Below are positions 7,947-19,152 of a DNA stretch of 64,000 nt, one piece after another. Within the stretch, counting starts at the first letter, position 1. Every line of letters starts with the position of its first letter. The notes beneath the pieces were generated by a model. It did no database searches. It worked only from the letters and a program-made list of their open reading frames with translations, and had not been told where the DNA came from. A program made the translations under genes and the position numbers. This DNA comes from an uncultured Arthrobacter sp. GTDB lineage: Bacteria; Actinomycetota; Actinomycetes; Actinomycetales; Micrococcaceae. The DNA is taken from positions 310,001 through 374,000 of the forward strand of contig NZ_CANLSZ010000003.1 of NCBI RefSeq assembly GCF_947493765.1, in the 5' to 3' direction.

Positions 7947-8621
7947 CTACCGCTGGTGGGTCCGGTTGGACCGTCCGCCGAACCCGTGCTGACGGCGGGC
8001 GGACGCCTCCGGCCCGGCCGCGTAACCACCGGAGACGGGGCTGGCCGTGTTGACCTTCCGCAGCGCCCGGGCGAACGCCTTGGCGTTCTGCACGGCCTGC
8101 GCGCCGTCGGCCTCGGCGCTGACCCGCAGGACGATGTCCTCCTGGGCCACGGTGCCGGTGTAGCCGTGATCCGCCTCGCACTGGGGATCCCCGCAGCCGG
8201 CCGGCCCGAGATCGAGCCGCTGGCCGCCGGACCAGGCGATGGCCAGGGTCATCTCCCTGACCTGGTCGCTGGGCTTGTAGTCCTGCGGCTGGGCGTAGAG
8301 ATAGCTGAGCACCACGGACCGGATCTGGCTGACGGGGACGGACTCGGTGGAGATCTGGGCCATCACCTGCTCGCCGCTCTCGTCGAGCTCCTGGTCGTCC
8401 ACGTGGGTGATGACGAGCATGTCCTCGGTGAGCACGAGCACGGTGATGTGCCGGTGCACCTCGGTCCGCTCGAAGTGCGTCTCGAGGTGCGCCACGTGGG
8501 ACAGCGGCTCGCGTCCGTCGAGCGCGTCGTGCACGACGTCGGCCACCAGGCGCGGGTAGAAGCCCGCACGTTCGAGGGACGCGTCGAGGTCGCGCCGCTG
8601 GGCGGAGAGCGATGGGGTCAT
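7947..8621 (-). CDS. DUF5998 family protein
   Basis: This 224-aa cytosolic protein has a conserved region HFERTEVHRHITVLVLTED at about residues 49-67 and strand-rich segments (EMTLAIAWSGGQRLDL). A cysteine-containing loop CGDPQCEADHGY suggests metal binding or a structural role. This matches actinobacterial DUF5998 proteins, which regularly precede the phosphodiesterase-family gene found next here. There is no membrane segment. The C-terminal 30 residues are arginine/glycine rich and probably disordered. Function is unknown. A -10-like GAAACT lies seven bases before the ATG, and no ribosome site is visible, so the mRNA may be leaderless. Confidence 0.75.
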   Translation of the reverse strand: MTPSLSAQRRDLDASLERAGFYPRLVADVVHDALDGREPLSHVAHLETHFERTEVHRHITVLVLTEDMLVITHVDDQELDESGEQVMAQISTESVPVSQIRSVVLSYLYAQPQDYKPSDQVREMTLAIAWSGGQRLDLGPAGCGDPQCEADHGYTGTVAQEDIVLRVSAEADGAQAVQNAKAFARALRKVNTASPVSGGYAAGPEASARRQHGFGGRSNRTHQR

Positions 8622-8682
8622 GTGCCCCAGTTTCCCCCACGGGACGCCCCTGTGCCTAACCGTGGTCCTCGGGCAGGTCCGC

Positions 8683-11424
8683 TCAGTCCCGCATCGCCCG
8701 GCGTGCGCTGTCGGTGCGGCGCCGGGGATTCCCGACGTCGATCGCCGCGTTCAGGACGCACAGCCCGGATGTCGCCGCGAGCACCGGGGTGAGGTCGATC
8801 CGCGCGATCTCGGGGTGGTTGTCCTTGAGCAGGGCCACGCGCGCGAGGAGGTCCTCGAGGGCCGCGACATCCGCCGGCGGCAGGCCCTGGTAGCCGAAGA
8901 GCTTGCGGGAGGCTCCCGGCGCCCGCACCAGGTCGGCGACGTCGCCGGTGCTCAGGGGAGGCACGGCATGCGCCCAGTCGTCCAGCAGGTTGACGGCGTC
9001 GCCGGCGAGGCCGAAGGACACCACGGGTCCCATGAGCGGGTCCTCGATCGCCTGGATGCTGCAGGCCTGCCCCGAGGGCGCCATGGACTGGACCTCCATG
9101 CCGAAACTGCCGAAGGGCGCCAGGACCCGCTCCATCTGGGTGATGTTCTCCCTCAGCGACTGCGCGTCGTCGATACTGAGGCGGACCCCGCCCAGATCGA
9201 GCCGGTGCCGCAGGTGCTCGTCCATCGTCTTCAGGGCCACGGGCCAGCCCAGGCGCGCCGCGGCCTCGACGGCCTCGTCCGCGGAGGAGAACCGCGCGGA
9301 CGGCAGCAGCCCGATGCCGTAGGACCCCAGCAGCGCACCGCACTCCTCGGCGGAGAGGTGCGTGAGTTCGACGTCCGCCACGCGGGTGCGGACCCGGCCC
9401 AGCAGACGCGAGGCCTCCTCGGCGTCGACACCGTCGGGGTCCACGAACTCCCCGTGGTCGCGTGTGCGCCACCGCGAGTACCGCACCACCGCCCCGAGCG
9501 CGGCGAGGGCCGCACCCGGGCTCGGGAAGCACGGCAGCCCGCGCTGCAGCGGCAGCGCCGCGGCCTCCTCCGGCTGCTCCTGCGCGGCGTCCGCCTCCAG
9601 CCGGATGGACGACGGCGCCGCGGCCACGAGCCCGTCCAGCTGGAGTGCTGCGTCGAGGATGCCCGTGAAGGAGCCGATCACGGGCTTGCCGGCGTCCTCG
9701 GAACACTGCTGCAGGCACGCGGCGATCGACTCGGCGGTCAGCCCGCGGGCCGGGAGCGTGGTGACGATCGCCGCGTGGACCCGGTCGTCCTCCAGTGCTC
9801 CGGCCACCGCGGCGGCCAGGACGGGCAGGGCCACGGAGCGGCCGGTGTCGAGCTGCAGCGAGCTCTCGACCAGCGCCACCGTCATGCCCTGCGCCACGAC
9901 GGCGTCCGAGACCACCTTGCCGAGGGCCGACGAGTTGCTGAAGACCGCCACCCCGGAGCCGCGCGGCAGCGGCTGGCTCGCCACGATCTGCGCGATGTCC
10001 ATCAGCTGCTCGGTGGTCTCGACCCGCATCACACCCGACTGCCGGAGCATCGCGTCGAGGGCACCCGGGGGCGCCTGCGAGGTGCGCACGGCGTGGCCGG
10101 GGGGCAGCTGGAGTCCCGTGACGTCCGACTTGGCGACGATCACGGGTTTGGACCGGGCGAGGCGCCGGGCGATCCGCGAGAACTTGCGCGGATTGCCGAT
10201 CGATTCGAAGTAGAGTCCCACGGCGCGCGTGGTGGGATCGTCCTCCCAGAACTGCATGGCGTCGTTCCCGGAGACATCGGCGCGGTTGCCGGCCGAGATC
10301 ACCGAGGAGACCCCGAGACCGCGCCGGTGGGCGCTGGCGTACAGGAGCACCCCGAGACCGGCGGACTGGCTGAACAGGGACAGCGCACCCCGCTCGGGCA
10401 GCCCGGGTGCCATCGAGGCGTTGAGCCGGATCGAAGGGTCCGTGTTGACCAGCCCCAGGGACGCCGGTCCCACCACGCGCATGCCGTGGGCCCTGGCGCG
10501 CCGGACGAGCGCGCGCTGGCGCACCAGGCCGTCGTCGTCGTCGGCGTACCCGGCCGTCGCGATGAGCAGTCCCTTGACCCCGGCGCGGGCGCAGTCGTCG
10601 ACCACCGTGTCGACCAGTTCGTGCGGCACGGCGATGACGGCCAGATCCACGGGCTCCGGGACCTCGCCGATCGTGGCGTGGGAGACGATGCCGTTCAGTT
10701 CGAAGGCCTCCGGGTTGACCGCGAACACGCGGCCGGTGAAGCCGCCGTCGAGCAGGTGCTCCAGCAGCGCCTGGCCCACGCTCCCCCGCTCCCGGCTCGC
10801 GCCGATGACAGCGACCGAGGACGGCGTCAGCAGCTCGGCCATGCTGCGCGCCTCGGCGCGGTGCTCGCGCGCCTCCATCACGGCCCGCGACCTGCGGGTG
10901 GGGTCGATGTCGAAGCCGAGCATGACGACGCCGTCGTCGAAGTGGCGGTTGACCTCGTAGCCGGCCTCGGCGAAGACGGTGATCATCTTCCGGTTCTCGG
11001 GGAGCACCTCGGCGGAGAAGCGCCGGATCCCGTTCTCCCGCGCCGCGGCGGCGAGATGCTCGAGGAGGATGGAGCCGAGTCCGCGCCCCTGGTAGGAGTC
11101 GGAGACGTTGAAGGCCACCTCGGCCTCGAGCGGGTCGTCGAGCCTGTCGTAGCGGCCGATGCCGACGATCTCGGCGCCCCGGGTGATGACGAACGCCACC
11201 CGGTCGCGGTGGTCCACCTCGGTGAACCGCTTGAGCTCCCTGGCGCTGAGCTTGGCCTTGTAGGTGAAGAATCTGAGATAGATGGAATTCTGCGACTGGC
11301 GGATGTGGAAGGCCTGCACGGCGTCCGCGTCCGCCGGGGAGATGGGCCTCAGATGGGCGGTCCCGCCGTCGCGGAGGATGACATCGGCCTCCCAGTAGGA
11401 GGGGTATTGTCCGTCCGTCACCAT
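8683..11424 (-). CDS. Pat-like GNAT acetyltransferase fused to acyl-CoA synthetase (NDP-forming-type) domains
   Basis: This 913-aa protein joins an N-terminal GNAT domain (about residues 10-170, acetyl-CoA loop YQGRGLGSILLEHL near 115) to a CoA-binding Rossmann domain (VAVIGASRERGSVGQAL near 205). Succinyl-CoA-ligase-like domains follow, with an ATP-grasp-like C-terminus (RLGWPVALKTMDEHLRHR). Such fusions are protein lysine acetyltransferases (Pat) that control acyl-CoA synthetases. In Salmonella Pat the GNAT domain is C-terminal; here it is N-terminal. The phosphohistidine segment of active ADP-forming enzymes (SHTG context) is not clear here; the region reads GHAVRTSQAPPG, so the ligase half may be only a sensor. 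ATG 11424 is fixed by a TACCCT -10 box six bases upstream. Confidence 0.88.
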   Translation of the reverse strand: MVTDGQYPSYWEADVILRDGGTAHLRPISPADADAVQAFHIRQSQNSIYLRFFTYKAKLSARELKRFTEVDHRDRVAFVITRGAEIVGIGRYDRLDDPLEAEVAFNVSDSYQGRGLGSILLEHLAAAARENGIRRFSAEVLPENRKMITVFAEAGYEVNRHFDDGVVMLGFDIDPTRRSRAVMEAREHRAEARSMAELLTPSSVAVIGASRERGSVGQALLEHLLDGGFTGRVFAVNPEAFELNGIVSHATIGEVPEPVDLAVIAVPHELVDTVVDDCARAGVKGLLIATAGYADDDDGLVRQRALVRRARAHGMRVVGPASLGLVNTDPSIRLNASMAPGLPERGALSLFSQSAGLGVLLYASAHRRGLGVSSVISAGNRADVSGNDAMQFWEDDPTTRAVGLYFESIGNPRKFSRIARRLARSKPVIVAKSDVTGLQLPPGHAVRTSQAPPGALDAMLRQSGVMRVETTEQLMDIAQIVASQPLPRGSGVAVFSNSSALGKVVSDAVVAQGMTVALVESSLQLDTGRSVALPVLAAAVAGALEDDRVHAAIVTTLPARGLTAESIAACLQQCSEDAGKPVIGSFTGILDAALQLDGLVAAAPSSIRLEADAAQEQPEEAAALPLQRGLPCFPSPGAALAALGAVVRYSRWRTRDHGEFVDPDGVDAEEASRLLGRVRTRVADVELTHLSAEECGALLGSYGIGLLPSARFSSADEAVEAAARLGWPVALKTMDEHLRHRLDLGGVRLSIDDAQSLRENITQMERVLAPFGSFGMEVQSMAPSGQACSIQAIEDPLMGPVVSFGLAGDAVNLLDDWAHAVPPLSTGDVADLVRAPGASRKLFGYQGLPPADVAALEDLLARVALLKDNHPEIARIDLTPVLAATSGLCVLNAAIDVGNPRRRTDSARRAMRD

Positions 11425-11430
11425 AGACTC

Positions 11431-11436
11431 AGGGTA
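11431..11436 (-). promoter_or_regulatory. -10 box of leaderless Pat-like gene
   Basis: TACCCT on the minus strand is followed by exactly six bases and the ATG at 11424. It fits TAnnnT-N6-start and there is no ribosome-binding sequence in between, so transcription probably begins at the start codon. Confidence 0.55.
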
Positions 11437-11546
11437 GTCGGCCTCCCCCGATCGCGCGTCGCATCGCGTGCAGGGCCGTCCGCGGCGCGCGGATGCAGGC
11501 CCACGCCACCCTTTCGTCAACGAGTTGCTGAGGAACCGCCACGCAT

Positions 11547-14144
<2,598 letters not shown>

Positions 14145-14214
14145 TCCGGTCCGGCGCGCGTCGGCGTCGACCCGGCACGACGGGCGACAGCCGTGGTGCT
14201 GACTCCGCCTGCTC

Positions 14215-15258
14215 TCAGCCGCCCACCGTCAGCGGGAGATCGAACACGATCGAGCGCTGTGTCGGACGGTAGCCCATGCGCTCGTAGAGCCCGAGGGCAC
14301 CCGAGGGATTCTCCGTGTCCACGCCGAGACCGGCGTTCTCCATGCCCGCCGAGCGGTACCGCCTCATCGCCTCGGTCAGCAGGGCCTCCGCCAGCCCCCG
14401 ACCGCGCCAGGCGCGGCGCACGCCGAGCAGATCCGTGTAGCCCTCGGTGCGGCCGAGGAGCTCGCTGGACTGAGGATCGAAGCTCGCCAGCTGATAGGCC
14501 ACGACCTCGTTCTTCTCGGGATCCAGCAGCGCCAGGCTCCAGTCGCTGCGGAACTCCGGGTGGCCGATGGTGAACTGCCACGACTCCCGGTCGCGGGGCT
14601 CGCTGCCCCAGTGGTCCCGGAACGCGTCGTTGTGGGCGAGCCTCACGAGTTCGGGGATGTCCTTCCCGGCCCCGTCGGCGAAGCTCACGAGGTCGAGTTC
14701 GGGCGGGAAGACCGGCTCGGGCAGCGGCTGGTCCAGCGCCCTGGTCATCTCGGTGAAGTACCGCACGATCTCGCTGCCGGTCGCCTCCAGCAGGGCCAGG
14801 TGGGACGGGTTGCGCTCCTCGACGTAGTTCCGCAGGGTCCCCACCACCTGGTCGGTCTCGCGGAGGCGTTCACGTGCACGCCAGGTCTGCCACGTGAACA
14901 CCGCCCTCCCGAGGCCATGCCGACGCCAGGCCGGGTCCACGCCACCGGCACCGTGCACGAGGGTCGATCCCGGGTTCATGGAGACGCGTCCGACGGCGCG
15001 CGGCACGCCGTCGGCGTCGAATCCGGCCATGGTGTCCCGGCGGGCATCGTTCTTGGAGGCGCGCAGCACCTCCTCGAGATCGGCCCGCTGCTCCACCCAG
15101 TCCGGCTCGTCCGCGGCGGCGATCCGCCGGGTCAGGGCGAGCCAGGCATCGGTGTCCGCGTGCGTGAGCGGACGCCATCGGAGGAGGGGAGGAAGATCTG
15201 GTGCAGGTGCGCCGGGAGCGCTGCGCGGACTGCTCGTGAAGGGGTCGGACGTACTCAT
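14215..15258 (-). CDS. GNAT family N-acetyltransferase with two GNAT domains
   Basis: This 347-aa cytosolic protein carries two acetyl-CoA-binding motifs. One is near residue 120 (DPAWRRHGLGRAVF), and the second, more complete one is near residue 275 (RRAWRGRGLAEALLTEA), ending in the typical NPSGALGLYERMGYRPT. The tandem arrangement resembles mycothiol synthase and Eis-type proteins, but no feature ties it to either. The substrate is unknown. The start ATG 15258 is supported by TACGCT six bases upstream with no ribosome site between them. It is convergent with parC and divergent from the BlaI-family gene. Confidence 0.85.
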   Translation of the reverse strand: MSTSDPFTSSPRSAPGAPAPDLPPLLRWRPLTHADTDAWLALTRRIAAADEPDWVEQRADLEEVLRASKNDARRDTMAGFDADGVPRAVGRVSMNPGSTLVHGAGGVDPAWRRHGLGRAVFTWQTWRARERLRETDQVVGTLRNYVEERNPSHLALLEATGSEIVRYFTEMTRALDQPLPEPVFPPELDLVSFADGAGKDIPELVRLAHNDAFRDHWGSEPRDRESWQFTIGHPEFRSDWSLALLDPEKNEVVAYQLASFDPQSSELLGRTEGYTDLLGVRRAWRGRGLAEALLTEAMRRYRSAGMENAGLGVDTENPSGALGLYERMGYRPTQRSIVFDLPLTVGG

Positions 15259-15264
15259 GGATCC

Positions 15265-15270
15265 AGCGTA
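15265..15270 (-). promoter_or_regulatory. -10 box of leaderless GNAT gene
   Basis: TACGCT lies six bases before the ATG of the double-GNAT gene on the minus strand, which fits the TAnnnT-N6-start pattern repeated across this window. Confidence 0.5.
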
Positions 15271-15337
15271 TGACAGCGTCTGCGGCGTCGGCCCGGCTGG
15301 TGCTCGGCGGCGGGCGTGGCGTTCCCGTCCACAAGAC

Positions 15338-15354
15338 TTCTACATCGAGTAGAA
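15338..15354. promoter_or_regulatory. BlaI/MecI-type operator (inverted repeat)
   Basis: TTCTAC-N5-GTAGAA is a perfect 6-bp inverted repeat 79 bases upstream of the BlaI-family start. It resembles the TACA/TGTA dyads bound by BlaI and MecI. A -10-like TAGATT follows at 15373-15378, so a repressor bound here would cover the -35 region, as expected for autoregulation. Confidence 0.65.
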
Positions 15355-15432
15355 CCGGATGCCGCCAGGCTGTAGATTGAGACTCTCGGGTCCCGCTGCG
15401 GGCCCGGACCACGGAGCGATCGAAGGAAGAAC

Positions 15433-15801
15433 ATGGCAACGCTCGGAGACCTCGAACGCACGGTGATGGACCTGCTGTGGGCGACCACGGACTCGACCAC
15501 GGCGAACGAACTGCGGGACGCGATCGCCGAGGTGCCTGCGCCGGAGACGGGCCGCGAACTCGCGGTGACCACGGTGCTCACCGTCCTGTCACGACTGGAG
15601 AAGAAGGGCCTCGTCGAGCGTGAGCGCAACATACGCCCGCACCGCTACAGGGCCGTGACCAGCCGCGAGGACCACACGGCGGAACTCATGCACGAGGTGC
15701 TCGTCACCGCGCCCGACCGCGACGCCGTCCTCGCCCGGTTCATCGGAAGCGTCTCGGAGGCGGAAGCCCAGACGCTGCGTACCCTGCTCGGCGGCAGCTG
15801 A
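15433..15801 (+). CDS. BlaI/MecI/CopY family transcriptional repressor
   Basis: This 122-aa protein is a winged-helix repressor. It opens LGDLERTVMDLLWATTDST, the family's first helix, with the recognition region near VTTVLTVLSRLEKKGLVERE at about 45-65 and a C-terminal dimerisation half. BlaI-type repressors are cleaved or released when a membrane M56 sensor peptidase is activated; exactly such a gene follows seven bases downstream. No beta-lactamase or penicillin-binding protein gene is adjacent, so the regulon is unknown. The ATG is preceded by GAAGGAAGAAC. A dyad at 15338-15354 is the probable operator. Confidence 0.92.
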   Translation: MATLGDLERTVMDLLWATTDSTTANELRDAIAEVPAPETGRELAVTTVLTVLSRLEKKGLVERERNIRPHRYRAVTSREDHTAELMHEVLVTAPDRDAVLARFIGSVSEAEAQTLRTLLGGS

Positions 15802-15808
15802 CCCCTCC

Positions 15809-16792
15809 GTGTTCTGGGCCTCCTACCTGCTCGCGGCCCTCGCGATCGTCCTCGCCTGGCCGGCGCCCATCGCGCTCTCCCGGGCCGCATGGACGGCGCG
15901 GGCTCCCTTCACCGCCATGGTGCTGTGGCAGTCCATAGCCCTGGCCGGTGGCCTGTCGATGATCGGGGCCCTGCTGGTGTGGGGGCTCGAGCCCCTCGGG
16001 GACAACCTGGTCGCGGCGTCGGCGGGCTTCCTCGAGCTCCTGCTCACCGACGCCTCCGCGCGGACGCTGGGCGTGGTGCACGTCTTCGCCGTCAGTGCCG
16101 CCGTCCTCCTGTTCGCCCACCTGGTGTTCACCCTGGTGCTGACCTTCGTGCGCATCCGGCGCCAGCGCTCCCGGCACCGGGACATGCTGACCCTGCTCAG
16201 TTCCCCGTCCACCGAGCAGCCCGCCACCGTGGTGATCAGCCACCCGGCGCCCGTGGCCTACTGCCTCCCGGGCGGGGCGCACTCGGTGACCGTCATGTCG
16301 GACGGCCTCATGGACCTGCTGACCCAGGCCGAGCTCGATGCCGTCCTCACCCATGAGAACGCCCACCTCCACCAGCGTCACCATCTCCTGCTGTGGGCCT
16401 TCGCCGCCTGGAGATCCGCACTGCCGTGGCTGCCCACCTCGCAGCTCGCCCAGCGTGCCGTCAGCGAGCTGATCGAGATGCTCGCCGACGACGAGGCCCT
16501 CCGGCGGGTGGATCGGGCCACGCTGGTGCGGGCCATCGTGATCGTGGGCTCCGGCGAGGTGCACCCGGACCGGGACGAACTCGGCTCCACCGCTGCCGAC
16601 CGGCCCCACGCCGCGACGGCGGATCCGGCGAGGTCGACCCTCGGGGACGGGTCCACGGCACACCGGGTGCGACGGCTCCTCGCACCGCTGCCTCCCCTGC
16701 GCCGACTCCAGCAGACGGCCGCCCTGTCCGCGGCCGGTCTCCTCCTCGTGGTGCCACCGGTGCTCCTGGTGATGCCGGAAATGCTGGGCTGA
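15809..16792 (+). CDS. M56 family membrane metallopeptidase (BlaR1-like)
   Basis: This 327-aa protein has about four transmembrane segments (about 2-22, 36-58, 90-114 and a last one near 308-324) around a cytoplasmic zinc peptidase. The zinc motif is H182-E183-N-A-H186 (THENAHLH), and the third ligand is probably E223 in the ExxAD-like sequence EMLAD. Unlike staphylococcal BlaR1 it lacks an extracellular penicillin-binding sensor domain, so the signal is not obvious. It starts at GTG 15809, seven bases after the BlaI-family stop, and the pair is expected to work as sensor protease and repressor. The C-terminal region (HRVRRLLAPLPPLRR) is basic and precedes the final membrane helix. Confidence 0.88.
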   Translation: MFWASYLLAALAIVLAWPAPIALSRAAWTARAPFTAMVLWQSIALAGGLSMIGALLVWGLEPLGDNLVAASAGFLELLLTDASARTLGVVHVFAVSAAVLLFAHLVFTLVLTFVRIRRQRSRHRDMLTLLSSPSTEQPATVVISHPAPVAYCLPGGAHSVTVMSDGLMDLLTQAELDAVLTHENAHLHQRHHLLLWAFAAWRSALPWLPTSQLAQRAVSELIEMLADDEALRRVDRATLVRAIVIVGSGEVHPDRDELGSTAADRPHAATADPARSTLGDGSTAHRVRRLLAPLPPLRRLQQTAALSAAGLLLVVPPVLLVMPEMLG

Positions 16793-16809
16793 GCTTCCTC
16801 CCCCTCCGC

Positions 16810-18918
16810 TCAGGCGTCGATCCGCTCGCGGTCGAGGGTCGAGGCGCCCGCCACGATGAAGTCCTTGCGCGGAGCCACGTCACTGCCCATCAGCAGGCCG
16901 AAGACCCGCTCGGCCGAGGCCGCCTCCTGGATGCGCACCCGCCGCAGGGTCCTGTGCCGCGGATCCATGGTCGTCTCCGCGAGCTGGTCCGCGTCCATCT
17001 CCCCCAGCCCCTTGTAGCGCTGGATCGGCGACTTGTAACGCCGGCCCTGCTCCTCCATCGCGGCCAGGAGCCGGGTCAGCTCCGCCTCCGAGTAGGTGTA
17101 GATCATCTCGTTGGCCTTCGATCCACCGTTGATCACCTCGACACGGTGCAGGGGTGGGACCGCCGCGTACACGCGGCCGGCCTCGACGAGGGGACGCATG
17201 TACCGGAAGAAGAGGGTCAGCAGGAGCGTCCGGATGTGCGCACCGTCCACATCGGCGTCGGTCATGAGGATCACCTTGCCGTAGCGGCGGGCGTCCAGCT
17301 GGAAGCTGCGGCCGGAGCCGGCACCGATGACCTGGATGAGGGCGGCGCACTCGGCATTCGAGAGCATGTCCCCCACCGAGGCCTTCTGCACGTTCAGGAT
17401 CTTGCCGCGGATGGGCAGCAGCGCCTGGTAGTCGGAGGACCGCGCGTTCTTGGCCGTCCCGAGGGCGCTGTCGCCCTCCACGATGAAGAGTTCGGAGCGC
17501 TCCGGATCGTCGATGCGGCAGTCCGCGAGCTTCGCCGGCATCGTCGAGGTCTCGAGGGCGTTCTTGCGGCGCTGGGTCTCCTTGTGCACGCGCGCCGAGA
17601 TGCGGGACTTCATCTCCGCGACGACCTTCTCCAGCAAAATGCTCGCCTGGGCCTTGTCGTTGCGCGCCGAGGAGGACAGCTGCGCCTGCAGCTGCTTCTC
17701 TACCACCTTCGTGACGATGGCCCTGACGGCGGAGGTCCCCAGGATCTCCTTGGTCTGGCCCTCGAACTGCGGCTCCGCGAGACGCACGGTGAGCACGGCC
17801 GTCAGGCCGGCGAAGACGTCGTCCTTCTCGATCTTGTCGCTGCCGGCCTTGAGCTTCCGTGCATTCTCGCCGATGACCTTGCGGAACGTCCTGAGCAGGG
17901 CCTGCTCGAACCCGCTCTGGTGCGTGCCGCCCTTGGGGGTGGCGATGATGTTGACGTAGCTGCGCAGTGTCGTCTCGTAGCCGATGCCCCAGCGCAGGGC
18001 GATGTCCACCTCGCAGTCCCGCTCCACCTCGGCCATCCTGCTGTGTCCGCTCGCGTCAAGGACCGGCACGGACTCCGTGAAGCGTCCCGAGCCGTGGAGG
18101 CGCCAGACGTCGGTGATCGCCGTGTCGGGGGCCAGGAACTCGGCGTACTCGGAGATGCCGCCGTCGTGCTGGAACACCTCCTCCACCGGGCCCGCCTCGC
18201 CCGGGGTTCCGGGCAGCCTGCGTTCGTCGCGCAGGGTGATGCGCAGTCCCGGGACGAGGAACGAGGTCTGCCGCGCCCGGGTCTGCAGTTCCTCGTAGGA
18301 GAACCGCGCGTCGGGGGTGAAGATCTGGCGGTCGGCCCAGTACCTCAGCCGCGTCCCGGTCACGCCGCGCTTGGCGGTCCCGACGACCTCGAGCCGGGAG
18401 TCGTCGACGAAGGGGTCGAACGGGGCCTCGGGCGAGACCACCCTGCCGTCCCTGAAGATGCCCGGCTCGCCACGCCGGAAGGACATGGCGTAGGTCTTGC
18501 TCCCGCGATCGACGAAGACGTCGAGCCGGGAGGAGAGCGCGTTGACGACGCTGGCGCCGACACCGTGGAGGCCGCCCGACGCCGTGTAGGAGCCGCCGCC
18601 GAACTTGCCGCCGGCATGGAGCTTGGTGAAGACCACCTCGACGCCGCTCAGGCCCGTCCTGGGTTCGATGTCCACCGGGATCCCCCGACCGTCGTCGTGG
18701 ATCTCGACGGAGCCGTCCCCGTGGAGGATCACGGCGATGTTCTGGCCGTAGCCCGCCAGCGCCTCGTCCACGGAGTTGTCGATGATCTCCCAGAGGCAGT
18801 GCATCAGCCCGCGCGAGTCCGTGGAGCCGATGTACATCCCGGGCCGCTTGCGGACCGCCTCGAGGCCCTCCAGGACCGACAGGTGCCGGGCCGTGTAGTC
18901 CGAGGTGGGGGGTGTCAT
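16810..18918 (-). CDS. parE: DNA topoisomerase IV subunit B
   Basis: This 702-aa ATPase subunit drives strand passage by topoisomerase IV. The GHKL ATP site shows IIDNSVDEALAGYG and DDGRGIPVD; the transducer domain follows. The TOPRIM motifs are FIVEGDSALG and MTDADVDGAHIRTLL, and PIRGKILNV with RYKGLGEMD completes the C-terminal part. The third glycine of the usual EGDSAGG is leucine here, as in ParE-type rather than GyrB-type proteins. ATG 18918 is preceded by AAGGAG. It is convergent with the M56 gene; parC is on the opposite strand beyond the GNAT and BlaI/M56 genes. Confidence 0.92.
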   Translation of the reverse strand: MTPPTSDYTARHLSVLEGLEAVRKRPGMYIGSTDSRGLMHCLWEIIDNSVDEALAGYGQNIAVILHGDGSVEIHDDGRGIPVDIEPRTGLSGVEVVFTKLHAGGKFGGGSYTASGGLHGVGASVVNALSSRLDVFVDRGSKTYAMSFRRGEPGIFRDGRVVSPEAPFDPFVDDSRLEVVGTAKRGVTGTRLRYWADRQIFTPDARFSYEELQTRARQTSFLVPGLRITLRDERRLPGTPGEAGPVEEVFQHDGGISEYAEFLAPDTAITDVWRLHGSGRFTESVPVLDASGHSRMAEVERDCEVDIALRWGIGYETTLRSYVNIIATPKGGTHQSGFEQALLRTFRKVIGENARKLKAGSDKIEKDDVFAGLTAVLTVRLAEPQFEGQTKEILGTSAVRAIVTKVVEKQLQAQLSSSARNDKAQASILLEKVVAEMKSRISARVHKETQRRKNALETSTMPAKLADCRIDDPERSELFIVEGDSALGTAKNARSSDYQALLPIRGKILNVQKASVGDMLSNAECAALIQVIGAGSGRSFQLDARRYGKVILMTDADVDGAHIRTLLLTLFFRYMRPLVEAGRVYAAVPPLHRVEVINGGSKANEMIYTYSEAELTRLLAAMEEQGRRYKSPIQRYKGLGEMDADQLAETTMDPRHRTLRRVRIQEAASAERVFGLLMGSDVAPRKDFIVAGASTLDRERIDA

Positions 18919-19152
18919 CAGTAGCTCCTTGACGGAAGACTCGCACGATCCGGGCAGGTGCCCGGCGGGTGCTGGTGGTCGCCCCAGTCTACGGCCCGGC
19001 TCCGACCACGCCGGGCCACGCTCCGTGGTGCGCCGTGCCGGTGGCTCGCGGACCTAGCGCTCGTACGCCCCGAGCGAAAGGGGTCCAAGCCTGGGATGAA
19101 GTGGTGACGAATGATGGTTATATGAGTACACGATCCACATGAGGAGGCATTC

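Noticed and set aside
6181-8640. Open frame of about 819 codons on the minus strand spanning tdk, the phosphatase-like gene and DUF5998
   Set aside because: It crosses three well-supported genes in another frame and reads as Arg/Pro/Gly-rich shadow sequence.
15433-16792. Beta-lactam resistance locus
   Set aside because: BlaI and M56 peptidase are present, but no beta-lactamase or penicillin-binding sensor domain; calling resistance would go beyond the sequence.
19094-19123. Complete sigma-70-type promoter before the DUF7455 gene
   Set aside because: TTATAT is a fair -10, but no -35 match is found at a normal distance; mentioned only in the gene entry.
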